From Spirochaetota bacterium (GTDB lineage Bacteria > Spirochaetota > Spirochaetia > Treponematales > Treponemataceae), in assembly GCA_022704725.1 (NCBI GenBank), contig JAKJFV010000118.1:1-5794 (forward strand): a DNA stretch of 5,794 nucleotides, read 5' to 3'. Shown here piece after piece: positions 1-5,794 of the stretch. The stretch's first letter is position 1. Each line of letters starts with the position of its first letter. The notes beneath the pieces are model-generated. The model did no database searches. It was not told the origin of the DNA and was given only the letters and a program-made list of their open reading frames with translations. A program made the position numbers and the translations under genes.

Positions 1-1365
1 CTCTTTTGCAGCCTCAATTCTAATAACATCAAGATAGGTATTAAAAGGGACTCCGGTATGCTCTTTAAATTTTTTCCCCAAATAGGCACTGTTGCAGTTA
101 AAAAGTTCACCAAGGAGTTCAAGCTTAAGATCTTCCTTAAAGTTGTTCTTCACATACTGAATGACTTTTAGTATTGTTGAATTAGCGGTATTTGATGAAA
201 AGGACTCTGCAAGACTGGTTACGAAATTTCTTACAATATCAAATACTTCAAAAAAGTAATTCTTTGTCATAACAATATTTACAAGTTCAAGAGCAGGCAC
301 TGTTGTAAGTTCTTTCTCCGGATACTTCGAATGAACAGAATTCTGCAGTTCAACAATGAATGCTATGCAGATTTTTTTTACCTCATCTGCATCAGTATAA
401 TCAGACTGAATCCTCCGTTCTTCATCATTCAGAATTGCCTCAATTTTATTAAGATCGTATATTTCTATACACGATAACAGTTCGGCTGTACGATGCAGAA
501 TATTTCCTGCAGGATCCTTTATTTTTACATTATCTTTAGTAATAAAATATTTCCCGTTAAAAAAGAAAAGTGACGGCAGCAGTCCTTTTGCTTCAAGATA
601 AGAATCAAGAAGCCCCTGCGCGCCGCTCATTTTTCCGCCGGCAGCGGCCATAGGTCCCGAAAGATTTTCAGGATCGGCAGCGGAGAGTTTTTGACAAAAC
701 CGTGTTACATGGCGCAGCAGCGTTTCGGTATTTTCATTTTCTGCTATAAGCACTAGAGAGCCGTCATGCTGAAAAGTCATGTGTTTAACAAGTGAAAGAG
801 CTTCCCCTGCCTTTAACTCCAGCTCGGAAATTCTTTTTTCATGACCGCAAAGATCCGGGTGAAAAAGCACAACCTGGAAATCGGCATTATCCTTGGGATC
901 ATTACCCTCAAGAACCCTGCCTGCAATAAACATCTTTGTCAATTTTTTCTTCCGTTCAATCAGTTTTGTCTCATCATACATATAGGATTCACTTATAATA
1001 TACTCTGCTATCTCTTTGACCTTTTCTTCCAGAAGATCCTCATCTATCGGCTTAACTAAGTAGCCTTTAGCCCCGTAGTTGACTGCACTCTGCGCATATG
1101 TAAAATCTGAATAACCCGAAAGTATCAAAAATTCCGGTTTATCCTCCAGCGCAGAGAAGTGCTTAAGACAGTCTATTCCGGAAAGGCCGGGCATCTTAAT
1201 ATCGAGCAGTACAAGGTGAGGTTTCAATCTTGTAATTTTTTCAATTGCCTCTTCTCCCGCTGCTGCTTCACCGCAAATTTCGAAGCCCAGTTTCTTCCAA
1301 TCTATGATTGTTTTAATTCCCCTTCTTACAATATCCTCATCATCAACAATTAAAAGTTTTAACAT
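1..1365 (-). CDS. YesN-type response regulator (receiver domain + AraC-family DNA-binding domain), C-terminus cut by window edge
   Basis: This is the cytoplasmic DNA-binding partner of the sensor kinase encoded just upstream. 455 codons are open, with no stop before the window edge. The N-terminus is a receiver domain (about 1-120): acidic pair D8/D9 in LLIVDDED, phospho-acceptor D55 in LLDIKMPGLSG, S83 in LILSGYSDF, and K105-P106 in GYLVKPID. A long middle region (about 125-390) includes a stretch around 236-270 ending in SYLEAKGLLPSLFFFNG; it resembles the degenerate GGDEF-like middle domain of YesN proteins. The AraC-type DNA-binding domain starts near 397 (ILKVIQYVKNNF), with the first helix-turn-helix at about 413-438 (LGELFNCNSAYLGKKFKEHTG). 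The second is cut after RIEAAKE, so about 45-50 residues are probably missing. The ATG at 1365 is preceded by AAGGAG, and the receiver domain begins immediately. Probably co-transcribed with the kinase. Family assignment is very sure; the target genes are inferred. Confidence 0.95.
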   Translation of the reverse strand, partial: MLKLLIVDDEDIVRRGIKTIIDWKKLGFEICGEAAAGEEAIEKITRLKPHLVLLDIKMPGLSGIDCLKHFSALEDKPEFLILSGYSDFTYAQSAVNYGAKGYLVKPIDEDLLEEKVKEIAEYIISESYMYDETKLIERKKKLTKMFIAGRVLEGNDPKDNADFQVVLFHPDLCGHEKRISELELKAGEALSLVKHMTFQHDGSLVLIAENENTETLLRHVTRFCQKLSAADPENLSGPMAAAGGKMSGAQGLLDSYLEAKGLLPSLFFFNGKYFITKDNVKIKDPAGNILHRTAELLSCIEIYDLNKIEAILNDEERRIQSDYTDADEVKKICIAFIVELQNSVHSKYPEKELTTVPALELVNIVMTKNYFFEVFDIVRNFVTSLAESFSSNTANSTILKVIQYVKNNFKEDLKLELLGELFNCNSAYLGKKFKEHTGVPFNTYLDVIRIEAAKE

Positions 1366-1370
1366 AGAAA

Positions 1371-1376
1371 CTCCTT
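1371..1376 (-). promoter_or_regulatory. Ribosome binding site of the response regulator, overlapping the kinase stop codon
   Basis: Read on the minus strand, AAGGAG lies 5 bases before the ATG at 1365. Its first two bases belong to the TAA stop of the kinase gene (1375-1377). This arrangement fixes the regulator start and suggests translational coupling, so that kinase and regulator are made in step. Confidence 0.85.
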
Positions 1377-3198
1377 ACATCTGTTTTTGTACATTTCCCT
1401 TATAAATAAGCGGCAGCTTAATTGTTATTCTTGTCTCTACACCTTCAATACTTTGAATTGAAAGTCCGTATTCCATTCCATAAAACAACTTAATTCTCTG
1501 CTGTACATTAATAAGCCCTATAGATGAAGTTATATCCTCAATGGAATCCACCATGAGTTTTTCATTTATCAGCTTAAGTTTATCTTCCCCTATTCCGTTT
1601 CCGTTATCCTTTATTTCAATGCAGAGCAGTTCCCCCTCATCTTTCTTCTCTGTACCTATTGTTATATATATAAACCCGCCTTTTACCTTTGACTCAAGTC
1701 CGTGAATAAAGGAATTTTCAACAATAGGCTGAATGAGCAGAGGTAAAACATACATATCCCGTACATCGCACAGACATATTATATCATAAGAAATTCTGTC
1801 GCCGAACCGTACCTGCTGAATATCCAAATAATTGCTTATAACATCAAGCTCAGAAAGAAGAGGGACTTCTCTGTGAATAACCTCAAGATTATGACGTAAA
1901 ATATTTGCAAGCAGTTTAATTGTCTGAGCAACATCGCGGTCATTATTTGCTAGGCTCTTCATTCGTATTGTTTCCAGCGTATTAAATAGAAAATGCGGAT
2001 TTATCTGGCTTGAAAGCATTTTAAAACGAATATCATTCTGGCGTGATATAAGCTGTTCCTGCTCAACTTTACGCTTATACACCTCATCAATAAGCGTCTT
2101 AATATTTTGTGTTGTCTCAAATAAGGCTGAATATATTTCGGAGAATTCGTCTGTTCCTCCTATAGAATTATCTATCTTAAAATTATTCTGTACAACTTTC
2201 TGCATTTCATTGCGGATTATGCATACACGGTCGCTGATGTACTTTGAAAAAAGCATTATAAAAAAAAGAGAAAAAATAAGACCAACTCCAATTACGCTCC
2301 CCGAAAACAGTAAAACCTGTTTTGTTATTGCAACGAGCTGATCCCGTGGAATTACATACACAATTTGAAAAGATTCATATAAACCTCTTAAGGGAGAAAA
2401 ATTACGCACAAGAGCACTCGTCACATCTCCCTGCCATCGAACTTTTTCATTAAAGTCAAAACCTTTTTTATCTTCATCAATAAAATACGGACGCAAAAAG
2501 CGCATGCTGTCTGTCAGACTGAAAATAATTGTACCGTCCATACAAATTAATGTCTCAAATTGCTGAGTACTGATAAACGATATTATTTTATCTGTATCTA
2601 AATTTATTGATAATACGCCTACAAATTTCTTAGTTCTTGTATCCCAAATGCTTCTTACCAATGAAAAGTACGTTCGTCCTCGTATATCATCCTGCTTGAC
2701 AGTCCAAAATATCTTTCCTCCAAGATCGACAGCTCTTTTATACCAGTCAAGCGATTTCATGGAAGGAGAAGCAAGAATAAAATATGAATTATTAAGAAGC
2801 GTTTCATTATCAACATAAAAACGAATATCCCTTACAACTTTTACAGACCGTACATAATCATCAAGAAAATTCAAGTTCAAATAATCTTCGTATACAACCT
2901 TACCGTCGCTATACTCTGTATTGATAATCCGCAGGAGTGTTTCATTTGCATATAATCTGTCCGATAATTCACCAATATCCAGGAGGATGCTGTTAAAGTA
3001 GCTTTCGGCCTGTCTTAAATTCTGCTCTGCCTGATTCCTTTCCCATTTTGATAAAGTAATGTAAACCTTTTGCGACAGAAAAATCGAAATTACGAGCATG
3101 GGCGTAAGGAAAACGACAAGATACATTATCTGCAGTTTTCTATGCATTTTGACATTATTCAGACTTAAAAGAATTTTATTTCTAATACAGCCGTGCAT
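1375..3198 (-). CDS. YesM-type sensor histidine kinase (two TM segments, extracytoplasmic Cache-like sensor, HAMP, His_kinase, HATPase)
   Basis: A complete 607-residue membrane kinase, a normal length for the YesM family. A short basic N-terminus leads into TM1 (about 22-43, LQIMYLVVFLTPMLVISIF). An extracytoplasmic region (about 44-292) has Cache-like features, including DWYKRAVDLGGKIFWT, then GVLSINLD and IVYVIPRDQLV. TM2 (about 295-318) and a HAMP linker (about 319-370) follow. The kinase core is typical of PF06580: phospho-acceptor H402 in QINPHFLFNTLE, N-box N495 in PIVENSFIHGL, ATP-lid glycines in DNGNGIG (531-537), and SSIGLINVQQRI (558-569). All key catalytic positions are present. 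The first ATG is chosen because AAGGGGG precedes it; the next Met (M18) has no such site. The partner is the regulator encoded 9 bases downstream. The ligand is unknown. Because the divergent neighbour is a glycosidase, a sugar or oligosaccharide signal is the natural inference. Confidence 0.95.
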   Translation of the reverse strand: MHGCIRNKILLSLNNVKMHRKLQIMYLVVFLTPMLVISIFLSQKVYITLSKWERNQAEQNLRQAESYFNSILLDIGELSDRLYANETLLRIINTEYSDGKVVYEDYLNLNFLDDYVRSVKVVRDIRFYVDNETLLNNSYFILASPSMKSLDWYKRAVDLGGKIFWTVKQDDIRGRTYFSLVRSIWDTRTKKFVGVLSINLDTDKIISFISTQQFETLICMDGTIIFSLTDSMRFLRPYFIDEDKKGFDFNEKVRWQGDVTSALVRNFSPLRGLYESFQIVYVIPRDQLVAITKQVLLFSGSVIGVGLIFSLFFIMLFSKYISDRVCIIRNEMQKVVQNNFKIDNSIGGTDEFSEIYSALFETTQNIKTLIDEVYKRKVEQEQLISRQNDIRFKMLSSQINPHFLFNTLETIRMKSLANNDRDVAQTIKLLANILRHNLEVIHREVPLLSELDVISNYLDIQQVRFGDRISYDIICLCDVRDMYVLPLLIQPIVENSFIHGLESKVKGGFIYITIGTEKKDEGELLCIEIKDNGNGIGEDKLKLINEKLMVDSIEDITSSIGLINVQQRIKLFYGMEYGLSIQSIEGVETRITIKLPLIYKGNVQKQM

Positions 3199-3202
3199 GA
3201 AG

Positions 3203-3209
3203 CCCCCTT
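3203..3209 (-). promoter_or_regulatory. Ribosome binding site of the sensor kinase
   Basis: On the minus strand, AAGGGGG sits 4 bases before the ATG at 3198. It supports that start over the internal Met at codon 18. Two of its bases (3208-3209) are also the first two bases of the -35 box of the opposing GH3 promoter, so the control region is tightly packed. Confidence 0.7.
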
Positions 3210-3230
3210 GACATCAAGTTGAATCGATGT
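3208..3230. promoter_or_regulatory. Candidate operator: short direct and inverted repeats in the GH3 promoter spacer
   Basis: TTGA occurs at 3208-3211 and again at 3219-3222, an 11-base spacing of about one helical turn. TCAA (3214-3217) forms inverted pairs with both copies (TTGAcaTCAA and TCAAgTTGA). ACATC (3211-3215) is also inverted as GATGT (3226-3230). AraC-family regulators often bind paired half-sites about a turn apart near a -35 box, so this could be the binding site of the adjacent response regulator. The repeats are short and could be chance. Confidence 0.3.
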
Positions 3231-3238
3231 TTTATAAT
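3208..3238 (+). promoter_or_regulatory. Sigma-70-type promoter of the GH3 gene
   Basis: A perfect -35 hexamer TTGACA (3208-3213) and a perfect -10 hexamer TATAAT (3233-3238) are separated by 19 bases. Transcription would start near 3245, leaving a leader of about 18 bases that contains little more than the ribosome binding site. The spacer is two bases longer than the optimal 17, which usually lowers unaided activity. That would fit a promoter adjusted by a bound regulator, but this is inference. Hexamer identity is directly visible. Confidence 0.8.
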
Positions 3239-3263
3239 AGCACTACTTTGGAGGTATGCGCAA
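3234..3263 (-). promoter_or_regulatory. Possible promoter of the kinase-regulator operon
   Basis: On the minus strand, a -10-like TATTAT (3239-3234) has a weak -35-like TTGCGC (3263-3258) 18 bases upstream; it matches the consensus at 3 of 6 positions. The start would fall near 3227, about 29 bases before the kinase ATG. Its -10 box lies on nearly the same bases as the GH3 -10 box, so the two promoters would compete for polymerase. It is the best candidate in the 64-base gap, but the -35 match is poor. Confidence 0.35.
3250..3254 (+). promoter_or_regulatory. Ribosome binding site of the GH3 gene
   Basis: GGAGG lies 8 bases before the ATG at 3263. This decides between two nearby ATGs: the one at 3256 is only one base from the site and opens a frame that stops after 27 codons, whereas 3263 opens the long GH3 frame. 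Confidence 0.85.
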
Positions 3264-5794
3264 TGAATTCCAGTTTCCCTTTTCAAAATCCTTCTTTACC
3301 TTTGGAAGAAAGATTACAGGATCTCGTTTCCAGGTTATCACTTGATGAAAAAATTTCTCTTGTTCCAACAATGCAGAGCGGTATTGACCGCCTTGGTATA
3401 AGACCTTACGGCATAGGTGCAGAAGGCGCTCATGGTTTTGTTGATAGAAACGGCGAATCGACAACCTTTCCCCAGACAATTGGATTATCATCGACATGGG
3501 ACAGAAACCTTCTTCATAAAATTGGAAATGTGATCGGAAACGAAGCCCGCGCATACTACAACAGAGAAAAAAAACACGGTCTTTCCTTGTGGTTCCCGAC
3601 AATTGATATGGAAAAAGATCCCAGATGGGGAAGAACAGAGGAAGCATACGGTGAAGATCCGTATTTGGCAGGAGAGCTTGCATCGGAAATAGTACTCGGT
3701 ACACAGGGAAACGATCCCTTTTATATTAAGGCTTCATGCGGACCTAAACATTTTTTTGCCAACAACAACGAAAAAAACAGAGGCTCATGCTCATGCTCAA
3801 TAGATCCAAGAAACATGAGAGAATACTACCTTGAACCGTTCAGACGGGTTTTTCAGAAAGGCAGGCCTTTTTCATTAATGACAGCCTACAATGAAGTTAA
3901 CGGTATTCCAATGATGCAGCACCCCTCGGTTCGCGACATAGTTAAAGGCGAATGGAATCTTGAAGGAAGGGGGCATATTGTTACAGACGGCGGAGATGTT
4001 AATGCAACAGTAAATGAACACAAATATTTTTCCACCCATGATCAAACAATTGCAGCAGGTTTTAAAAACGGCGCAGACAGTATGACCGACGAACCGGAAA
4101 TGGTTATAAGCGCAGTACGTCTTGCATTGTCAAACAAACTTATAACAGAAGAAGATCTTGATTATCACCTTAAAAACATTTTAAGGGTAAGATTCCGCTA
4201 CGGCCACTTTGACCCCGAAGGAGTGTGCCCCTATGATGCACTCGGTGAAAACAGCATGATGACTGCGGAGGCTAAAGAAATATCACGGGAAGCAGTCCGT
4301 AAATCTGCTGTATTATTAAAGAATGAACAAGTTTCCGGCTGTCCTCTTCTTCCTGTTCAAAAAAATAAAGCAAAAAAAATTGCACTTCTCGGACCTCTTG
4401 CAGATGCTGTTCATACAGACTGGTATACAGGAAATCCCTCTTATACAGTAACCGCTTACGATGCACTTACAAAAGAATTCGGCAGTGAAAATGTTTCCTA
4501 TGAGAGCGGGAACAGCCACGTTTCTTTCTACACTAAAGAAGGGAAACCTCTTATTCTTGATGCCGATAACAGACTTTGTACAGTACCGGAAGGGACAAGT
4601 TTTGTCCCTTTTACCGGAGCAGAAGTTTTCCGCCGCGACGATTGGGGCTGGGGAGCAAATACCTTGTACAGCCTTTCAAAGAAAAAGTATTTAAATACAA
4701 GCACTGCAATGAGCGCGGACCATCAGCCTTCAGCAGAAGAAGTGGAACAGTTTAAACAGCATAAGGCAGCATACAAAATCTGTGCGGATGCAGATTCTGT
4801 ATGGAACTGGTTTATAATGACTCTCTATAATATTGTTCCTGCAAACACAAAAGACAGCGGCAACAGACAGGCTGTTTACCTTAAAATATGGAACGGAAAC
4901 TCTGTTAAAATACAGAAAAATAATAAAGACTTAGAAGCCGGATCTTTTGAAGAGCCTGACTTATTCTATATGACAACAGAGTTTAACGCTCTTGAACGGG
5001 CGGAAAAACTTGCAAAAGAAGCAGATCTTGTTTTTGTATTTTTGGGAAATCAGCCGCTCATAAACGGGAAAGAAGAAATGGACAGACCATCCCTCGATCT
5101 TCCTCCATCACAAAAAAAACTGCTTACAGCCGCACACAAAGCAAATCAAAATACAGCCCTTATTATGTGCGCAAGTTACCCGTACACAATTACAGAAGAA
5201 AATGAATCCATTCCGGCAATTGTTTATTCATCTCACGGCATGCAGGAATACGGAAACGGCATAGCGGATATTCTTCTTGGAAAAACATCACCCGCCGGCC
5301 GTCTGTCTCTTACATGGTACAAAAATGTTTCTCAGCTTCCGCCCATGATGGAATACGATATTATCAGTTCGAATAATACGTATCAGTACAATTCAAAGGA
5401 AGTCTTATACCCCTTCGGTCACGGATTAACCTATACAAAGTTTACTTACAGTAACCTCTGCATTAATTCATCACAGACAAAAAACGGCAATGCAGTTTTA
5501 AGTGAAAAAAGTCCGGTCAGCATTTCTTTTTCTCTTACAAATTCAGGCAGTACAGATTCCGATGAAGTTCCGCAGATGTATATTTCCGTAACCGGATCCA
5601 GGGTCAGGCGGCCGCTTAAAACACTTAGAGGATTCGACCGTATTTTTATTAAGGCGGGAGAAACAAAAACAATTAACTTTACACTCAATGCAGAAGATAC
5701 CCGCATATGGGATGTTACAAGAGAAAAGTTCTGTATAGAAAATGGTTTCTGTACGGTTTTAATTGGGGCTTCTTCATCAAATATCAGTTTAAGC
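3263..5794 (+). CDS. Glycoside hydrolase family 3 beta-glycosidase (beta-glucosidase/beta-xylosidase-like), with an inserted domain; extreme C-terminus cut by window edge
   Basis: Predicted to release sugars from the non-reducing ends of beta-linked oligosaccharides. 844 codons are open to the window edge. Residues 13-290 form the GH3 N-terminal barrel: E54 and H57 in GAEGAHG, TFPQTIGLSSTWD, DPRWGRTEEAYGEDPYL (119-135), K162-H163 in KHFFANNNEKNR, and predicted nucleophile D242 in HIVTDGGDV. The C-terminal alpha/beta domain starts near SREAVRKSAVLLKNE (341-355), is interrupted by an insert (about 418-574), and resumes at ADLVFVFLGN. INGKEEMDRPSLDLPP (600-615) lies where GH3 enzymes often carry the acid/base, so E604/E605 are candidates. 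PFGHGLTYTKF (717-727) leads to a fibronectin III-like domain (about 740-844) ending in VLIGASSSNISLS; probably only a few residues are missing. There is no signal peptide or membrane segment, so it is probably cytoplasmic and acts on imported oligosaccharides. It has its own strong promoter, divergent from the kinase. The family is certain; substrate specificity cannot be read from the sequence. Confidence 0.96.
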   Translation, partial: MNSSFPFQNPSLPLEERLQDLVSRLSLDEKISLVPTMQSGIDRLGIRPYGIGAEGAHGFVDRNGESTTFPQTIGLSSTWDRNLLHKIGNVIGNEARAYYNREKKHGLSLWFPTIDMEKDPRWGRTEEAYGEDPYLAGELASEIVLGTQGNDPFYIKASCGPKHFFANNNEKNRGSCSCSIDPRNMREYYLEPFRRVFQKGRPFSLMTAYNEVNGIPMMQHPSVRDIVKGEWNLEGRGHIVTDGGDVNATVNEHKYFSTHDQTIAAGFKNGADSMTDEPEMVISAVRLALSNKLITEEDLDYHLKNILRVRFRYGHFDPEGVCPYDALGENSMMTAEAKEISREAVRKSAVLLKNEQVSGCPLLPVQKNKAKKIALLGPLADAVHTDWYTGNPSYTVTAYDALTKEFGSENVSYESGNSHVSFYTKEGKPLILDADNRLCTVPEGTSFVPFTGAEVFRRDDWGWGANTLYSLSKKKYLNTSTAMSADHQPSAEEVEQFKQHKAAYKICADADSVWNWFIMTLYNIVPANTKDSGNRQAVYLKIWNGNSVKIQKNNKDLEAGSFEEPDLFYMTTEFNALERAEKLAKEADLVFVFLGNQPLINGKEEMDRPSLDLPPSQKKLLTAAHKANQNTALIMCASYPYTITEENESIPAIVYSSHGMQEYGNGIADILLGKTSPAGRLSLTWYKNVSQLPPMMEYDIISSNNTYQYNSKEVLYPFGHGLTYTKFTYSNLCINSSQTKNGNAVLSEKSPVSISFSLTNSGSTDSDEVPQMYISVTGSRVRRPLKTLRGFDRIFIKAGETKTINFTLNAEDTRIWDVTREKFCIENGFCTVLIGASSSNISLS
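3783..3800 (+). repeat. Short 6-base tandem repeat inside the GH3 gene
   Basis: GCTCAT is repeated twice and followed by GCTCAA. In frame it encodes Ser-Cys repeats (GSCSCSID, residues 174-181), just after the substrate-binding KHFFANNNE segment. At 6 bases per unit, a copy change would keep the frame. It is probably ordinary coding sequence. Confidence 0.5.
4514..4984 (+). other. Inserted domain within the GH3 C-terminal alpha/beta domain, possibly a beta-trefoil (fascin/ricin-like) module
   Basis: This segment encodes residues about 418-574 and separates the strand-rich KKIALLGPLAD...YTVTAYDAL part from ADLVFVFLGN, which are normally much closer in GH3 enzymes. It has three loosely similar pieces: GKPLILDADNRL (427-438), SKKKYLNTSTAMSAD (472-486) and WNGNSVKIQKNNKDL (543-557). 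Tryptophan-rich turns DDWGWG (459-464) and WNWF (514-517) lie between them. A threefold pattern of this sort is typical of beta-trefoils, which often bind sugars. Other GH3 enzymes carry a PA14 insert near this point, but I see no PA14 pattern. The boundaries and fold are inferred. Confidence 0.55.
4590..4610. repeat. Perfect inverted repeat (9-base arms, 3-base loop) inside the GH3 gene
   Basis: The left arm AAGGGACAA (4590-4598) and right arm TTGTCCCTT (4602-4610) are exact reverse complements around GTT. Two further T's follow, and outer CCGG tetramers (4586-4589 and 4614-4617) could extend the stem past a small bulge. In the transcript this is a stable-looking hairpin ending in a short U run, within the sequence for the inserted domain. 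It may be accidental, since it lies in uninterrupted coding sequence. Confidence 0.6.

Noticed and set aside
841..1353. Two small plus-strand open frames (841-1059 and 1159-1353) opposite the response regulator
   Set aside because: They lie antisense within a clear receiver-domain gene, have no good ribosome binding site or recognisable protein features, and look like chance frames.
3145..3147. Met18 as the real start of the sensor kinase
   Set aside because: No Shine-Dalgarno sequence precedes it, whereas the first ATG has AAGGGGG. TM1 begins after residue 21 in either case.
3256..3336. An alternative ATG at 3256 in another frame, just after the GH3 ribosome binding site
   Set aside because: It is one base from GGAGG, too close for normal initiation, and its frame ends after 27 codons. 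It is not a convincing leader peptide.
3567..3574. A run of eight A's in the GH3 gene (others at 4372-4379 and 5112-5119), considered as phase-variation or frameshift sites
   Set aside because: The reading frame is intact through all three, the runs are ordinary Lys codons in AT-rich DNA, and there is no alternative downstream frame that would make a meaningful product.
3243..3704. A 153-codon minus-strand open frame overlapping the start of the GH3 gene
   Set aside because: It is antisense to the conserved GH3 barrel and its composition (Phe, Leu, Arg, Cys rich) is that of a reverse-strand shadow. The GH3 frame carries all the motifs.
4272..4694. Three overlapping small frames on both strands in the middle of the GH3 gene
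   Set aside because: All are shadows of the GH3 frame, which runs without interruption through this region with recognisable domain sequence on both sides.
5446..5706. An 86-codon minus-strand frame opposite the GH3 C-terminal domain
   Set aside because: It is antisense to the fibronectin III-like domain, without a ribosome binding site or a recognisable product.

Overview
The window holds three genes in a compact divergent arrangement, and two of them run off its edges. On the minus strand is a two-component pair of the YesM/YesN type: a membrane sensor histidine kinase (3198 to 1375), followed after 9 bases by an AraC-type response regulator (1365 to 1, C-terminus cut by the window edge). 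On the plus strand, starting 64 bases from the kinase start codon, is a large glycoside hydrolase family 3 (GH3) enzyme (3263 to 5794, last few residues cut by the right edge).

The DNA is AT-rich by eye, with strong Shine-Dalgarno sequences and a promoter with consensus-like sigma-70 hexamers. YesMN-type regulators beside sugar-utilisation genes are common in Firmicutes and in host-associated spirochaetes such as Treponema. The codon habits (many CTT, GCA, ACA, GGA and AGA codons) and general look fit a gut or rumen Treponema-like spirochaete or a low-GC Firmicute. I cannot decide between them from this sequence alone, and there is no phylogenetic marker in the window.

Layout: 1-1365 response regulator (receiver domain, long middle region, AraC helix-turn-helix); 1366-1374 short gap, with the ribosome binding site overlapping the kinase stop codon; 1375-3198 sensor kinase (TM, extracytoplasmic Cache-like sensor, TM, HAMP, His_kinase, HATPase); 3199-3262 divergent intergenic region with a near-perfect promoter for the GH3 gene, a weaker opposing promoter candidate for the regulators, and short symmetric motifs; 3263-5794 GH3 enzyme (TIM barrel, alpha/beta domain split by an inserted domain of about 155 residues, C-terminal fibronectin III-like domain). 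There is no gene-free stretch longer than 64 bases.

Proposed working (inference): the kinase senses an extracellular sugar or oligosaccharide, directly or through a binding protein, and phosphorylates the regulator. The regulator then acts on nearby sugar-utilisation genes, the divergent GH3 gene being the obvious candidate. The GH3 protein has no signal peptide, so it probably trims imported oligosaccharides in the cytoplasm. I found no mobile element, CRISPR array, RNA gene or clearly unprecedented system. The items most worth a second look are the inserted domain in the GH3 enzyme, its unusual nucleophile context, and the tightly overlapped divergent control region.
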